Part shown: positions 1-5,999 of the stretch, piece by piece | Position numbering within the stretch: position 1 is the stretch's first letter | Layout: each line of letters begins with the position of its first letter | DNA from: Fidelibacterota bacterium TCS52 | Lineage (GTDB): Bacteria > Fidelibacterota > Fidelibacteria > Fidelibacterales > Fidelibacteraceae | Reading direction: 5' to 3' | Length of the DNA stretch: 11,755 nt | Assembly (NCBI GenBank): GCA_001577215.1 | Contig: LSCC01000090.1 | Span: 1 to 11,755 of the forward strand | Notes under the pieces: model-generated | Databases searched by the model: none | What the model was told of the DNA's origin: nothing | What the model saw: the letters and a program-made list of their open reading frames with translations, nothing else | Program-made: the position numbers and the translations under genes

Positions 1-177
1 GCTTCCTATGCATGTAAAGCAGCAATTAAAGCAGGTGAAAAATTGGAAATAGATGAAATGCAAAGATTGATAGATGAGCTTTTTCAAACTAAAAATCCCT
101 ATTTTTGTCCTCATGGGAGACCGGTGATAGTTAATTTATCGTTAGATGAATTAGATAAGAGATTTGAAAGAAAGTGA
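1..177 (+). CDS. mutL: DNA mismatch repair protein MutL, C-terminal fragment (5' end outside window)
   Basis: Frame 1 is open from the first base to a TGA at 175-177 and gives the last 58 residues. MutL couples mismatch recognition by MutS to strand incision and removal. The visible part is the end of the C-terminal dimerisation/endonuclease domain. It shows the ACK form of the ACR motif (residues 4-6 of the fragment), the CPHGRP motif (about 36-41) and a terminal F-E-R (FXR) motif. These belong to the metal-binding site of nicking-type MutL, as in Bacillus, and are absent from MutH-dependent MutL such as that of E. coli. This suggests a MutH-independent repair system. The upstream DQHA(X)2E(X)4E motif would lie outside the window, so full endonuclease competence cannot be confirmed here. 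The gene converges on ruvA across a 361-base gap, and no classical hairpin plus T-run terminator follows it. Identification is secure. Confidence 0.93.
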   Translation, partial: ASYACKAAIKAGEKLEIDEMQRLIDELFQTKNPYFCPHGRPVIVNLSLDELDKRFERK

Positions 178-236
178 AAAAACAATTATTAATTATGGAT
201 TATAAATGATAAAATGATGCTTGGGAATGATTAATT

Positions 237-264
237 GGTTGAGTAGGTGAGTGGTTAAATAGGT
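237..264 (+). repeat. Twofold 12-base direct repeat
   Basis: GGTTGAGTAGGT (237-248) and GGTTAAATAGGT (253-264) match at 10 of 12 bases and start 16 bases apart. They lie at the left end of the repeat-rich gap after mutL. Function unknown. Two copies alone could be chance, but they sit beside other simple repeats. Confidence 0.55.
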
Positions 265-278
265 TGGATATTGATTAT

Positions 279-306
279 CCATCTTCCATCCTCCATTCTC
301 CATTTT
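279..306 (+). repeat. Four tandem imperfect 7-base units, CCATYYT-like
   Basis: Four consecutive 7-mers read CCATCTT, CCATCCT, CCATTCT and CCATTTT. All keep CCAT at the start and T at the end. The run is pyrimidine-rich on the plus strand. It looks like a decaying short tandem repeat and could vary in copy number. No gene overlaps it. Confidence 0.7.
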
Positions 307-344
307 CAATAATCAGAATAACGTCCGAATAAATTGTATCCAAA

Positions 345-360
345 ATCCGTTAAAACGGAT
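345..360. repeat. Perfect 16-base inverted repeat (hairpin candidate)
   Basis: ATCCGTTAAAACGGAT has 7-base arms (ATCCGTT/AACGGAT) around a central AA. No T-run follows on the plus strand. On the minus strand only TTTT follows the arm before GG, so it is a poor terminator. It is one of two palindromes in the gap and may be part of a REP-like element. Confidence 0.65.
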
Positions 361-383
361 AGATGACATATAATAGTTAATGG

Positions 384-485
384 GTTTCTCTCTCACCATA
401 ATAAATTATGGTGTTATGCTAAAGCTCAGTGGCAATCTCAGAGAATCCGGATCTTTAATATAAAGGGAAAGGTTGGAGAGGAAAC
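384..485. repeat. Candidate structured element: long hairpin inside an outer stem
   Basis: The core is CACCATAATAAATTATGGTG at 394-413, with perfect 9-base arms around AA. An outer pairing can form between GTTTC (384-388) and GAAAC (481-485), and between CTCTC (390-394) and GAGAG (476-480), leaving T389 bulged. This gives about 10 base pairs and encloses the long hairpin, a small hairpin CTTTA-ATA-TAAAG (453-465) and a palindromic ATCCGGAT (445-452). Several nested pairings in about 100 bases suggest a structured RNA or a palindromic mobile repeat. I recognise no known RNA family: SRP RNA, tmRNA, RNase P and glycine riboswitch signatures were looked for and not found. The fold is my own reading and was not calculated. 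Confidence 0.4.
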
Positions 486-538
486 AGAATTATTAATTGT
501 AAGTTACGAATTGCAATTTAAGAATTGAAAATATTTTT

Positions 539-1144
539 TCAAAATTTAGATAATTTTCTTAATGCAATTTTAACAATTTCTTCAATTTTTATTTTAGGAT
601 TTTCTTGGATTAATTTATTTACAATTTCTTGAATGCTTGTTCTTTTAAAACCCAATGATTCAAGTGCCAATATCGATTCTTTTACAAGTGATTTGTATTT
701 TTCAGAAATAGTTGTTTTTTCTGTTAATTTCGATAACTCTTTTTCTGTAAATTTATCTTTTAATTCTATAATTATTCTGCGAGCAGTTTTATCCCCAATA
801 CCGGGAAGTCGTTTTAGAGATTTAATATTATTATTAATTATAAACTTTTTGAAATCATTTACAGAAACACCGGATAAAATATTCAAAGCGTTTTTAGGAC
901 CAATTCCTGAAAGTCCGATTAATTTTAAAAATAGTTCTTTTTCTTGAATATTAGCAAATCCGTAGAGCATTAAAATATCTTCTCGAACATGAAGATAAGT
1001 ATATAAAAAGCATTCATCCCCTGGATCAGGCAATTCATCATAAGTCGGTCTGGAAATTGTTATTTCAATTGCAAATCCACCTTGTTGAACGATAATTTTA
1101 TTTGAAAATTTTTTAATTATTTCGCCGGTAATACTATAGATCAT
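539..1144 (-). CDS. ruvA: Holliday junction branch migration complex subunit RuvA
   Basis: RuvA binds four-way DNA junctions as a tetramer and loads the RuvB motor for branch migration. The 201-residue protein has the usual length. Residues 1 to about 63 form the OB-fold domain and end in the conserved HVREDILMLYGF stretch (52-63). Two helix-hairpin-helix motifs follow, GLSGIGPKNAL (77-87) and LPGIGDKTA (113-121). Residues about 150-201 form the small domain III that contacts RuvB. The ATG at 1144 fits the family N-terminus (MIYSITGEI); the upstream GGAT is a weak Shine-Dalgarno. The gene is last in the yebC-ruvC-ruvA operon, 27 bases after ruvC. ruvB does not follow; the 361-base repeat-rich gap and convergent mutL come next. 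RuvB must therefore be encoded elsewhere if the complex works as usual. Identification is certain. Confidence 0.97.
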   Translation of the reverse strand: MIYSITGEIIKKFSNKIIVQQGGFAIEITISRPTYDELPDPGDECFLYTYLHVREDILMLYGFANIQEKELFLKLIGLSGIGPKNALNILSGVSVNDFKKFIINNNIKSLKRLPGIGDKTARRIIIELKDKFTEKELSKLTEKTTISEKYKSLVKESILALESLGFKRTSIQEIVNKLIQENPKIKIEEIVKIALRKLSKF

Positions 1145-1171
1145 TTTATTATCCGTTTATTTTATTAATAT

Positions 1172-1660
1172 TTATTTCATTAATTCTTTGAATTTGTGTT
1201 GATTAAAAAAAGTAATTGCTGTAGCAAGAGCATCTGAAATATCAAGAGATTTTGGAATATTATTTGTTTCCAGCAAATGTTCAACCATGTATTTTACTTG
1301 TTTTTTTGAAGCGGCGCCATTTCCCGTAATTGATTTTTTAATTAGACGAGTAGCATATTCATAAATAGGTATTCCCAAAATTTGAGCGGCTAATATTAAT
1401 GCTCCTCGTGCATGACCAAGTATTAGGGATGATCTTGCATTTATATTTACAAAAGTTTCTTCGATCGCAAAAATATCCGGAGAATGTTCTTCTATTATAT
1501 CTGACATATTTGAATAAAGTATTTCTAATCTCTTAGGAAATGGATGAGATGTTTTTGTAGTTATCGTTCCAGCTGTGATAAAATTAAGATGTTGTTTGCT
1601 TGTTTTGATCAAACCATATCCCGTAGTATTTAAGCCGGGATCTACTCCAAGAATTTTCAA
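1172..1660 (-). CDS. ruvC: Crossover junction endodeoxyribonuclease RuvC
   Basis: RuvC is the dimeric, RNase H-fold nuclease that cuts Holliday junctions symmetrically after RuvAB action. The 162 residues include the expected acidic catalytic set: D7 in GVDPG, E67 in AIEE, and D140 and D143 in LDISDALA, matching D7/E66/D138/D141 of the E. coli enzyme. The GNGAASKKQV stretch (113-122) matches the conserved basic loop. The start codon is TTG (1660-1658). It is supported because translation then begins exactly at the family N-terminus, M-K-I-L-G-V-D-P-G. This TTG overlaps the yebC stop in the sequence TTGA (positions 1660-1657). There is no clear Shine-Dalgarno upstream, only A-rich sequence, so translation is probably coupled to yebC. 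Full length and apparently intact. Confidence 0.96.
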   Translation of the reverse strand: MKILGVDPGLNTTGYGLIKTSKQHLNFITAGTITTKTSHPFPKRLEILYSNMSDIIEEHSPDIFAIEETFVNINARSSLILGHARGALILAAQILGIPIYEYATRLIKKSITGNGAASKKQVKYMVEHLLETNNIPKSLDISDALATAITFFNQHKFKELMK

Positions 1661-2415
1661 TTTATTTCTTTTTTTAATTTAGTTAATATTTCTTCACTAA
1701 TATCAGAATTGTCCCATACTTTCTGTATATCATCATGATCTTCTAATAATTCGTGTAATTCAATGAATTTTTTAGTCTCTTCGTAATTTAATTTTATTGT
1801 TGTACCGGGTATTTGTTCAATATCAGCATTTTTAACTGGATATTTTTTTGACTTTAAATCCTCTTTTACAGTATTAAAAACTTTATTAGATGTGATGATT
1901 TCAAAGTGATCATTTTCTTGAATTACATCTTCTGCACCGGAATCTAAAGCATCCATCATCAAGCTATCTTCATCAACATTTTCATTTGCAATTATTATTT
2001 TTCCCTTTCTATTAAAGTTCCAGGCAACCGACCCGGATTCTCCAAGATTACCACCGAATTTAGTTAAAAGATGTCTAATTTCAGAAACGGTTCTCTGTTT
2101 ATTATCTGTCATTATTTCCAATATTAATGCAACTCCATTTGGACCATAACCTTCATAAGTATATTCATCATAATGTACACCTTCTAATTCACCGGTTCCT
2201 TTCTTAATTGCTCTTTCGACATTATCAGATGGGATGTTATTTGATTTTGCATTATCAACAGCTGTTCTAAGTCGAGGGTTGCCCTCTTGATCACCACCGC
2301 CGGTGCGAGCAGCAACAGTAATTTCTTTTAAGATTTTTGTAAATATCTTTCCCCGTTTAGCATCAGCCGCTGCCTTTTTATGTTTAATATTTGCCCATTT
2401 AGAATGTCCGGACAT
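1657..2415 (-). CDS. yebC: YebC/TACO1 family translation/regulatory factor
   Basis: The 252-residue protein opens with the family signature MSGHSKWANIKHKK and has the full three-domain length (about 240-250 usual). Other conserved stretches include KIFTKILKEI (24-33), a glycine-rich segment with DNAKSNNIPSDNVERAIKKG, and YEGYGPNGVA. The family was first annotated as DNA-binding transcriptional regulators. Mitochondrial TACO1 and more recent bacterial work point to easing ribosome stalling, notably at polyproline. The ATG at 2415 is preceded by a good AAGGAGT Shine-Dalgarno (2421-2427, read on the minus strand). It is the first gene of the operon with ruvC and ruvA, an arrangement common in bacteria. 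It is transcribed divergently from the acyl carrier protein gene. The exact cellular role in this organism cannot be read from sequence. Confidence 0.96.
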   Translation of the reverse strand: MSGHSKWANIKHKKAAADAKRGKIFTKILKEITVAARTGGGDQEGNPRLRTAVDNAKSNNIPSDNVERAIKKGTGELEGVHYDEYTYEGYGPNGVALILEIMTDNKQRTVSEIRHLLTKFGGNLGESGSVAWNFNRKGKIIIANENVDEDSLMMDALDSGAEDVIQENDHFEIITSNKVFNTVKEDLKSKKYPVKNADIEQIPGTTIKLNYEETKKFIELHELLEDHDDIQKVWDNSDISEEILTKLKKEIN

Positions 2416-2559
2416 TTTTTACTCCTTAAAAATATTTCTCTTTTTATATATCACTCATAAAATATAATAAATATTTTTTAAATTTCACAGAATATTTATT
2501 ATTAGAAATTATAAAACACCGATAAAATGAATTTACACAAATTTATATAAATTAAATTA

Positions 2560-2590
2560 TTGCATTATTAATAGAATATTTATAAATTTA
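2560..2590 (+). promoter_or_regulatory. Putative promoter of the acp-acd-nagB operon
   Basis: Two readings overlap. A Bacteroidetes-like reading takes TTG at 2560-2562 and TAAATTTA at 2583-2590, spaced 20 bases. This matches TTG-N19-21-TAnnTTTG except for the last base. A sigma70-like reading takes TTGCAT (2560-2565) and TATAAA (2581-2586), with a short 15-base spacer. Either would start transcription just upstream of the ribosome binding site. In DNA this AT-rich, chance matches are common. Confidence 0.35.
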
Positions 2591-2605
2591 GTATTAATAA
2601 TAAAT

Positions 2606-2614
2606 AAAGGAGAG
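2606..2614 (+). promoter_or_regulatory. Shine-Dalgarno that fixes the GTG start of the acyl carrier protein
   Basis: AAAGGAGAG ends 5 bases before the GTG at 2620. An in-frame TAA at 2605-2607 blocks any longer start, and the next in-frame ATG falls inside the phosphopantetheine motif. GTG is therefore the real start. Confidence 0.85.
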
Positions 2615-2619
2615 AAACG

Positions 2620-2865
2620 GTGGAAAAAGAAAAAGTCGAAGCGAAAGTCAAAAAAACAATAGCGAAAGTTTTGGAAAAAACCGAAAGCGAAATATCTTCT
2701 GACTCAAATTTTATTTTTGATCTTGGTGCCGATTCAATGCAAAGTTTGCAATTAATAGCAGGTTTCGAGGAAGAATTTGACATTGAGATGGATGAAGACG
2801 AAGCATTAGAGATACAAAGTGTTAAAGATGCAGTAGAATTTATTGCTGGAATTGTTAATAAATAA
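2620..2865 (+). CDS. Acyl carrier protein (phosphopantetheine-binding)
   Basis: The small acidic protein of 81 residues has the size and four-helix pattern of type II acyl carrier proteins. The attachment site is in DLGADSMQSLQL, with Ser39 as the expected 4'-phosphopantetheine serine. The classical fatty-acid ACP reads DSLDTVEL here, so the MQSLQL variant and the following very acidic segment (EEEFDIEMDEDEALEI) hint at a specialised rather than housekeeping carrier. No fatty-acid synthesis genes (fabD, fabG, fabF) flank it. Instead it lies 8 bases upstream of a fused ADP-forming acyl-CoA synthetase in the same operon. The start is GTG with a strong Shine-Dalgarno. I infer that it serves the neighbouring synthetase or a carrier-bound acyl pathway. 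A general ACP that happens to be placed here remains possible. Confidence 0.88.
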   Translation: MEKEKVEAKVKKTIAKVLEKTESEISSDSNFIFDLGADSMQSLQLIAGFEEEFDIEMDEDEALEIQSVKDAVEFIAGIVNK

Positions 2866-2873
2866 GGAATTCG

Positions 2874-5009
2874 ATGCAGAAAGAAAAGATAAAGACATTT
2901 AATGAAATTAATGATATATTTTATCCAAAGTCAATTGCGGTTGTTGGAACTAACAATGTAACAGGTTCTGTTCCCTATGACATTTTTGAAAATATCTTGC
3001 ATGATAGATTTCAAGGAATACTTTACCCTGTAAGTCCAAGTGAGAAAAATGTTACAAGTGTTAAATCATATAAATATGTACTTGATATTGAAGATGATGT
3101 TGATATGGCAATATTGGTATTCCCAAGTTCTGTAGCTCATTTAGCAATGGAGCAGATTGGGCAAAAAGGAATAAAATCAATGATTGTTATTTCAGCCGGA
3201 TTTAAAGAAGTCGGCGGTAAAGGTATTGAAAGAGAGAAGAAAATAAAAGAGATCGCTGATAAATATGGAATATCATTTATTGGTCCGAATTGTTTAGGAG
3301 TAATAAATACAGATTCTAAATGTCATATGAATGCATCTTTTGCCAGAGCAATGCCGGAAGAAGGAAATATTGCATTTATTTCTCAAAGTGGTGCTTTGTG
3401 TACTGCAGTTCTTGATTATGCTAATGCGAAACATATTGGTTTTTCTAAATTTGTTAGTTTTGGCAATAAAGCAGACATAGATGAAATTGACTTACTTAAC
3501 TATTTAAAAGATGATCCGAAAACAAAAGTTATTTTGATGTATTTGGAAGAAGTAACCAATGGAAAAGCATTAATGGAAGCGGCAAAAAAAGTTACTGCTG
3601 AAACAGGCAAACCAATATTAGCAATCAAATCGGGAAGAACAGCCGAAGGTGCATCCGCTGCTGCTTCACATACAGGTTCATTAGCAGGAAGTGATGAAAT
3701 TACAAATGCAGCATTTGAGCAAGCTGGGATTATCAGGTGTGAAAATTTAGAAGAAATGTTTGATTATGCCAAAGCATTTGCATATCAACCGCTACCAAAA
3801 AGTAAAAATATGGCTATAATAACTAATGCCGGCGGACCCGGTGTGCTTGCTACTGACAAAGCAATAAACAGTGGATTATCTTTGGGTAAATTTGAAGAAG
3901 CTACTACAAGAATTTTAAAAAAGAGTTTACCGGCAGCAGCAAATATCAAAAATCCTGTTGATGTTATTGGAGATGCAAGAGCTGACAGATATAATGTTGC
4001 AATTAGCGCTACAATAAAAGATAAAAATATAGATGGAGTAAATGTTATTCTTACTCCACAATCAATGACAGAAATTGAAGCAATTGCTGAAGATATTGTG
4101 AAAGTTGTTAACCGATCAGATAAACCAGTTTACACATCTTTTATGGGTGAAACTGATGTCGCAAAGGGAATAGATATTTTACAGAGAAATAACATTCCTC
4201 ATTATATCTTACCGGAAGACATGGTTAAAGCAATGTCAGCAACTACAAAATTTAATGAGCGGTTAAAAGAGAGATCAGAATCCAAAATCAAGCAATTTTC
4301 CGATGTAAATAAAGAAAAAGCGACAAAGATTTTAGATAAAGCGATTGCAGAAAATAAAACATATTTGCCTGAAGAAGAAGCAGTGAAAGTACTTAAAGCA
4401 TATAATTTTCCGGTGCTTCCAAATGGATTAGCAAATTCAAAAGATGAAGCTGGTAAGATAGCCGATGAAATTAAATATCCTGTTGTTATGAAAATCATTT
4501 CTTCAGACATTGTACATAAATTTGATATCGGTGGGGTAATTTTAAATATTCAAAATCGTGAAGAAGCAGAAAAAGCTTATAAACAGATATTGAAAAATGT
4601 TAAAAAAGCGATGCCGAAAGCAGATATCAAAGGTGTATTTGTCCAAAAAATGGTGGAAGAAGGACAGGAAGTGATTTTGGGATTGAAGAAAGACAATTCA
4701 TTTGGTTCTGTAATTATGTTTGGTCTTGGTGGAATATTTGTTGAAATATTTAAGGATGTAAATTTTAAAGTTGCACCAATATCTGAAGATGAAGTTGACA
4801 ATATGATCCAATCCATTCGTTCATATCCAATTTTAACAGGCACAAGAGGAAGTATAAAACGCGATATAAAATCATTAAAAGAAACAATTCAGCGGTTGTC
4901 ACAGCTTGCAATTGATTGCCCTCAAATAAATGAATTAGACATCAATCCATTGATCGTGAGGAATGAAGGCAATGGTTGTTTTGTTGCCGATACAAAAATA
5001 ATGTTATAA
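2874..5009 (+). CDS. Acetate/acyl-CoA ligase, ADP-forming, fused alpha-beta subunits
   Basis: This family interconverts acetyl-CoA + ADP + Pi and acetate + CoA + ATP, conserving energy in fermenting anaerobes and archaea. At 711 residues it matches the sum of the separate alpha and beta subunits of archaeal enzymes. Residues about 10-145 are the CoA-binding Rossmann domain (PKSIAVVG, later GPNCLGVIN). About 160-300 form the succinyl-CoA-ligase-like domain with the active-site histidine H266 in ASHTGSLAGSD. About 310-460 form the linker flavodoxin-like domain. About 485-711 form the ATP-grasp part, with the second histidine H548 in SSDIVHKFDIGG and the metal-binding end ELDINPL (687-693). The phosphate-shuttling histidines are present, so it should be active. 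The ATG at 2874 follows AAGGA overlapping the acp stop. nagB follows 24 bases later. Substrate range (acetate or other acids) cannot be read from sequence. Confidence 0.93.
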   Translation: MQKEKIKTFNEINDIFYPKSIAVVGTNNVTGSVPYDIFENILHDRFQGILYPVSPSEKNVTSVKSYKYVLDIEDDVDMAILVFPSSVAHLAMEQIGQKGIKSMIVISAGFKEVGGKGIEREKKIKEIADKYGISFIGPNCLGVINTDSKCHMNASFARAMPEEGNIAFISQSGALCTAVLDYANAKHIGFSKFVSFGNKADIDEIDLLNYLKDDPKTKVILMYLEEVTNGKALMEAAKKVTAETGKPILAIKSGRTAEGASAAASHTGSLAGSDEITNAAFEQAGIIRCENLEEMFDYAKAFAYQPLPKSKNMAIITNAGGPGVLATDKAINSGLSLGKFEEATTRILKKSLPAAANIKNPVDVIGDARADRYNVAISATIKDKNIDGVNVILTPQSMTEIEAIAEDIVKVVNRSDKPVYTSFMGETDVAKGIDILQRNNIPHYILPEDMVKAMSATTKFNERLKERSESKIKQFSDVNKEKATKILDKAIAENKTYLPEEEAVKVLKAYNFPVLPNGLANSKDEAGKIADEIKYPVVMKIISSDIVHKFDIGGVILNIQNREEAEKAYKQILKNVKKAMPKADIKGVFVQKMVEEGQEVILGLKKDNSFGSVIMFGLGGIFVEIFKDVNFKVAPISEDEVDNMIQSIRSYPILTGTRGSIKRDIKSLKETIQRLSQLAIDCPQINELDINPLIVRNEGNGCFVADTKIML

Positions 5010-5033
5010 AATAATTAATAAAAAGGAGACAAA

Positions 5034-5843
5034 ATGAGAATTCTTATACACGAAAATTATCTTTCATTAAGTAAATGGGTGGCTCATTACATTGTTAAAA
5101 AAATAAATGATTTTGGTCCAACACCAAAAAAACCTTTCGTTTTAGGATTGCCAACCGGATCTTCACCGATCGGAACATATAATGAGTTAGTTGATCTACA
5201 TAAACAAGGGAAAATTTCTTTTAAAAATATAATTACTTTCAATATGGATGAATATGTAGATATACCAGAAAATCATCCGGAAAGCTACCATTATTTTATG
5301 GATAAACATTTTTTTAATCATATAGATATTCCTAGAGAAAATATTAATATTTTAGATGGAAATGCTAAAGATTTAGATAAAGAATGTTTGGATTATGAAA
5401 ATAAAATAAATAAAGCCGGTGGAATTAATTTGTTTCTAGGTGGAATTGGTCCAGACGGACATATCGCATTTAATGAGCCCGGTTCATCTTTAAAATCAAG
5501 AACAAGAATTAAAACACTAACACATGATACAAAAATTGCAAATGCAAGATTTTTTAATAATGACTATAATAAAGTTCCCAGAACAGCATTAACTGTTGGA
5601 GTTGGTACTGTAATGGATGCAGATGAGGTTGTTATTTTGGTAAGTGGATATAATAAAGCAACTGCTTTGAAACATGTTGTTGAAGGTGGTGTAAATCATA
5701 TGTGGACTGTTTCTGCATTACAATTGCATCAAAAAGGAATGATCGTTTGTGATGATGAATCGACAATGGAATTGAATATTGGAACTGTAAAATATTTCAA
5801 AGATATCGAAAAAAAATCTTTAGATAATATTCCGGAAGTTTAA
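5034..5843 (+). CDS. nagB: Glucosamine-6-phosphate deaminase
   Basis: NagB converts glucosamine 6-phosphate to fructose 6-phosphate and ammonia, the step that sends amino sugars into glycolysis. The 269 residues match the bacterial enzyme (266 in E. coli) nearly in register. Sugar-phosphate loop residues GLPTGSSPIGTY lie at 38-49. The active-site residues fall at the same numbers as in E. coli: D72 in FNMDEY, D141 and H143 in GPDGHIAFNEPG, and E148. The SALQLH and C-terminal parts are intact. The strong AAAAGGAG Shine-Dalgarno (5021-5028) and ATG at 5034 fit. It is the third gene of the operon with the acyl carrier protein and ADP-forming synthetase and is followed by a terminator. No nagA (deacetylase) is visible here. 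Deamination of GlcNAc-derived sugar would release acetate through NagA elsewhere. Confidence 0.97.
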   Translation: MRILIHENYLSLSKWVAHYIVKKINDFGPTPKKPFVLGLPTGSSPIGTYNELVDLHKQGKISFKNIITFNMDEYVDIPENHPESYHYFMDKHFFNHIDIPRENINILDGNAKDLDKECLDYENKINKAGGINLFLGGIGPDGHIAFNEPGSSLKSRTRIKTLTHDTKIANARFFNNDYNKVPRTALTVGVGTVMDADEVVILVSGYNKATALKHVVEGGVNHMWTVSALQLHQKGMIVCDDESTMELNIGTVKYFKDIEKKSLDNIPEV

Positions 5844-5862
5844 AATATTTTAAAAATTATTC

Positions 5863-5897
5863 AAATGTCCGGAGATTGTTATTTTCGGGCATTTTTT
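5863..5897 (+). terminator. Rho-independent terminator of the acp-acd-nagB operon
   Basis: AAATGTCCG (5863-5871) pairs with CGGGCATTT (5886-5894), 9 base pairs including one T-G wobble, around a 14-base loop. A T-run (5892-5897) overlaps the end of the stem. It lies 19 bases after the nagB stop. Confidence 0.75.
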
Positions 5898-5924
5898 ATT
5901 TAATTAAATTGGAAACGAAATATT

Positions 5925-5960
5925 TATATTTGTCGAAATGGAATTTTTTTATGTTATAAA
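5925..5960 (+). promoter_or_regulatory. Putative promoter of the DUF4954 gene
   Basis: TATATTTG at 5925-5932 is an exact match to the Bacteroidetes -7 element TAnnTTTG, but no TTG lies at the usual 19-21 base distance upstream (the nearest, 5909-5911, is 13 bases away). A sigma70-like reading uses TTGTCG (5930-5935) and TATAAA (5955-5960), 19 bases apart. Transcription would begin 35-65 bases before the gene. The terminator upstream supports a separate promoter here. Confidence 0.4.
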
Positions 5961-5999
5961 CAAGTAATTAATAACTACAATAAAGTAAATTGGTGAAAT

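Larger units (their letters stand above)
178..538. other. Non-coding gap between convergent mutL and ruvA, rich in short repeats and palindromes
   Basis: This is 361 bases without a convincing gene. From left to right it holds AT-rich sequence (178-236), a twofold 12-base direct repeat (237-264), a small inverted repeat GGATA/TATCC (266-280), four imperfect 7-base units (279-306), a perfect palindrome (345-360), a second longer palindrome (394-413) inside a possible outer stem (384-394 with 476-485), and AATT-rich near-repeats (498-527). Neither hairpin is followed by a T-run, so neither looks like an ordinary terminator. The longest reading frame noted, 380-463, encodes only 27 codons and has no ribosome binding site. 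Confidence 0.75.
2416..2619. promoter_or_regulatory. Divergent intergenic region between yebC and the acyl carrier protein gene
   Basis: About 200 bases of very AT-rich DNA separate two operons that run apart, so promoters for both must lie here. The plus-strand candidate is annotated separately. For yebC I see no convincing minus-strand promoter, only A/T runs and near matches such as TATATTTT. No operator-like palindrome or riboswitch was recognised. Confidence 0.6.

Noticed and set aside
380..463. 27-codon open frame inside the repeat-rich gap
   Set aside because: No ribosome binding site, very short, and it runs straight through the palindrome at 394-413, so it is most likely chance.
509..538. 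AATTGCAATT palindrome and A/T-runs as a ruvA terminator
   Set aside because: The stems are short and pure or nearly pure A/T, with no GC-rich stem before a T-run on the minus strand.
633..947. Plus-strand open frame of 104 codons opposite ruvA
   Set aside because: It lies wholly antisense to a certain gene, shows no known motif, and its composition follows from ruvA codons.
2403..2416. Perfect palindrome AATGTCCGGACATT over the yebC start codon
   Set aside because: It is explained by the codons for the conserved MSGH N-terminus. An operator role has no other support.
4202..4843. Minus-strand open frames opposite the acyl-CoA synthetase
   Set aside because: Shadows of the real gene; no family resemblance.
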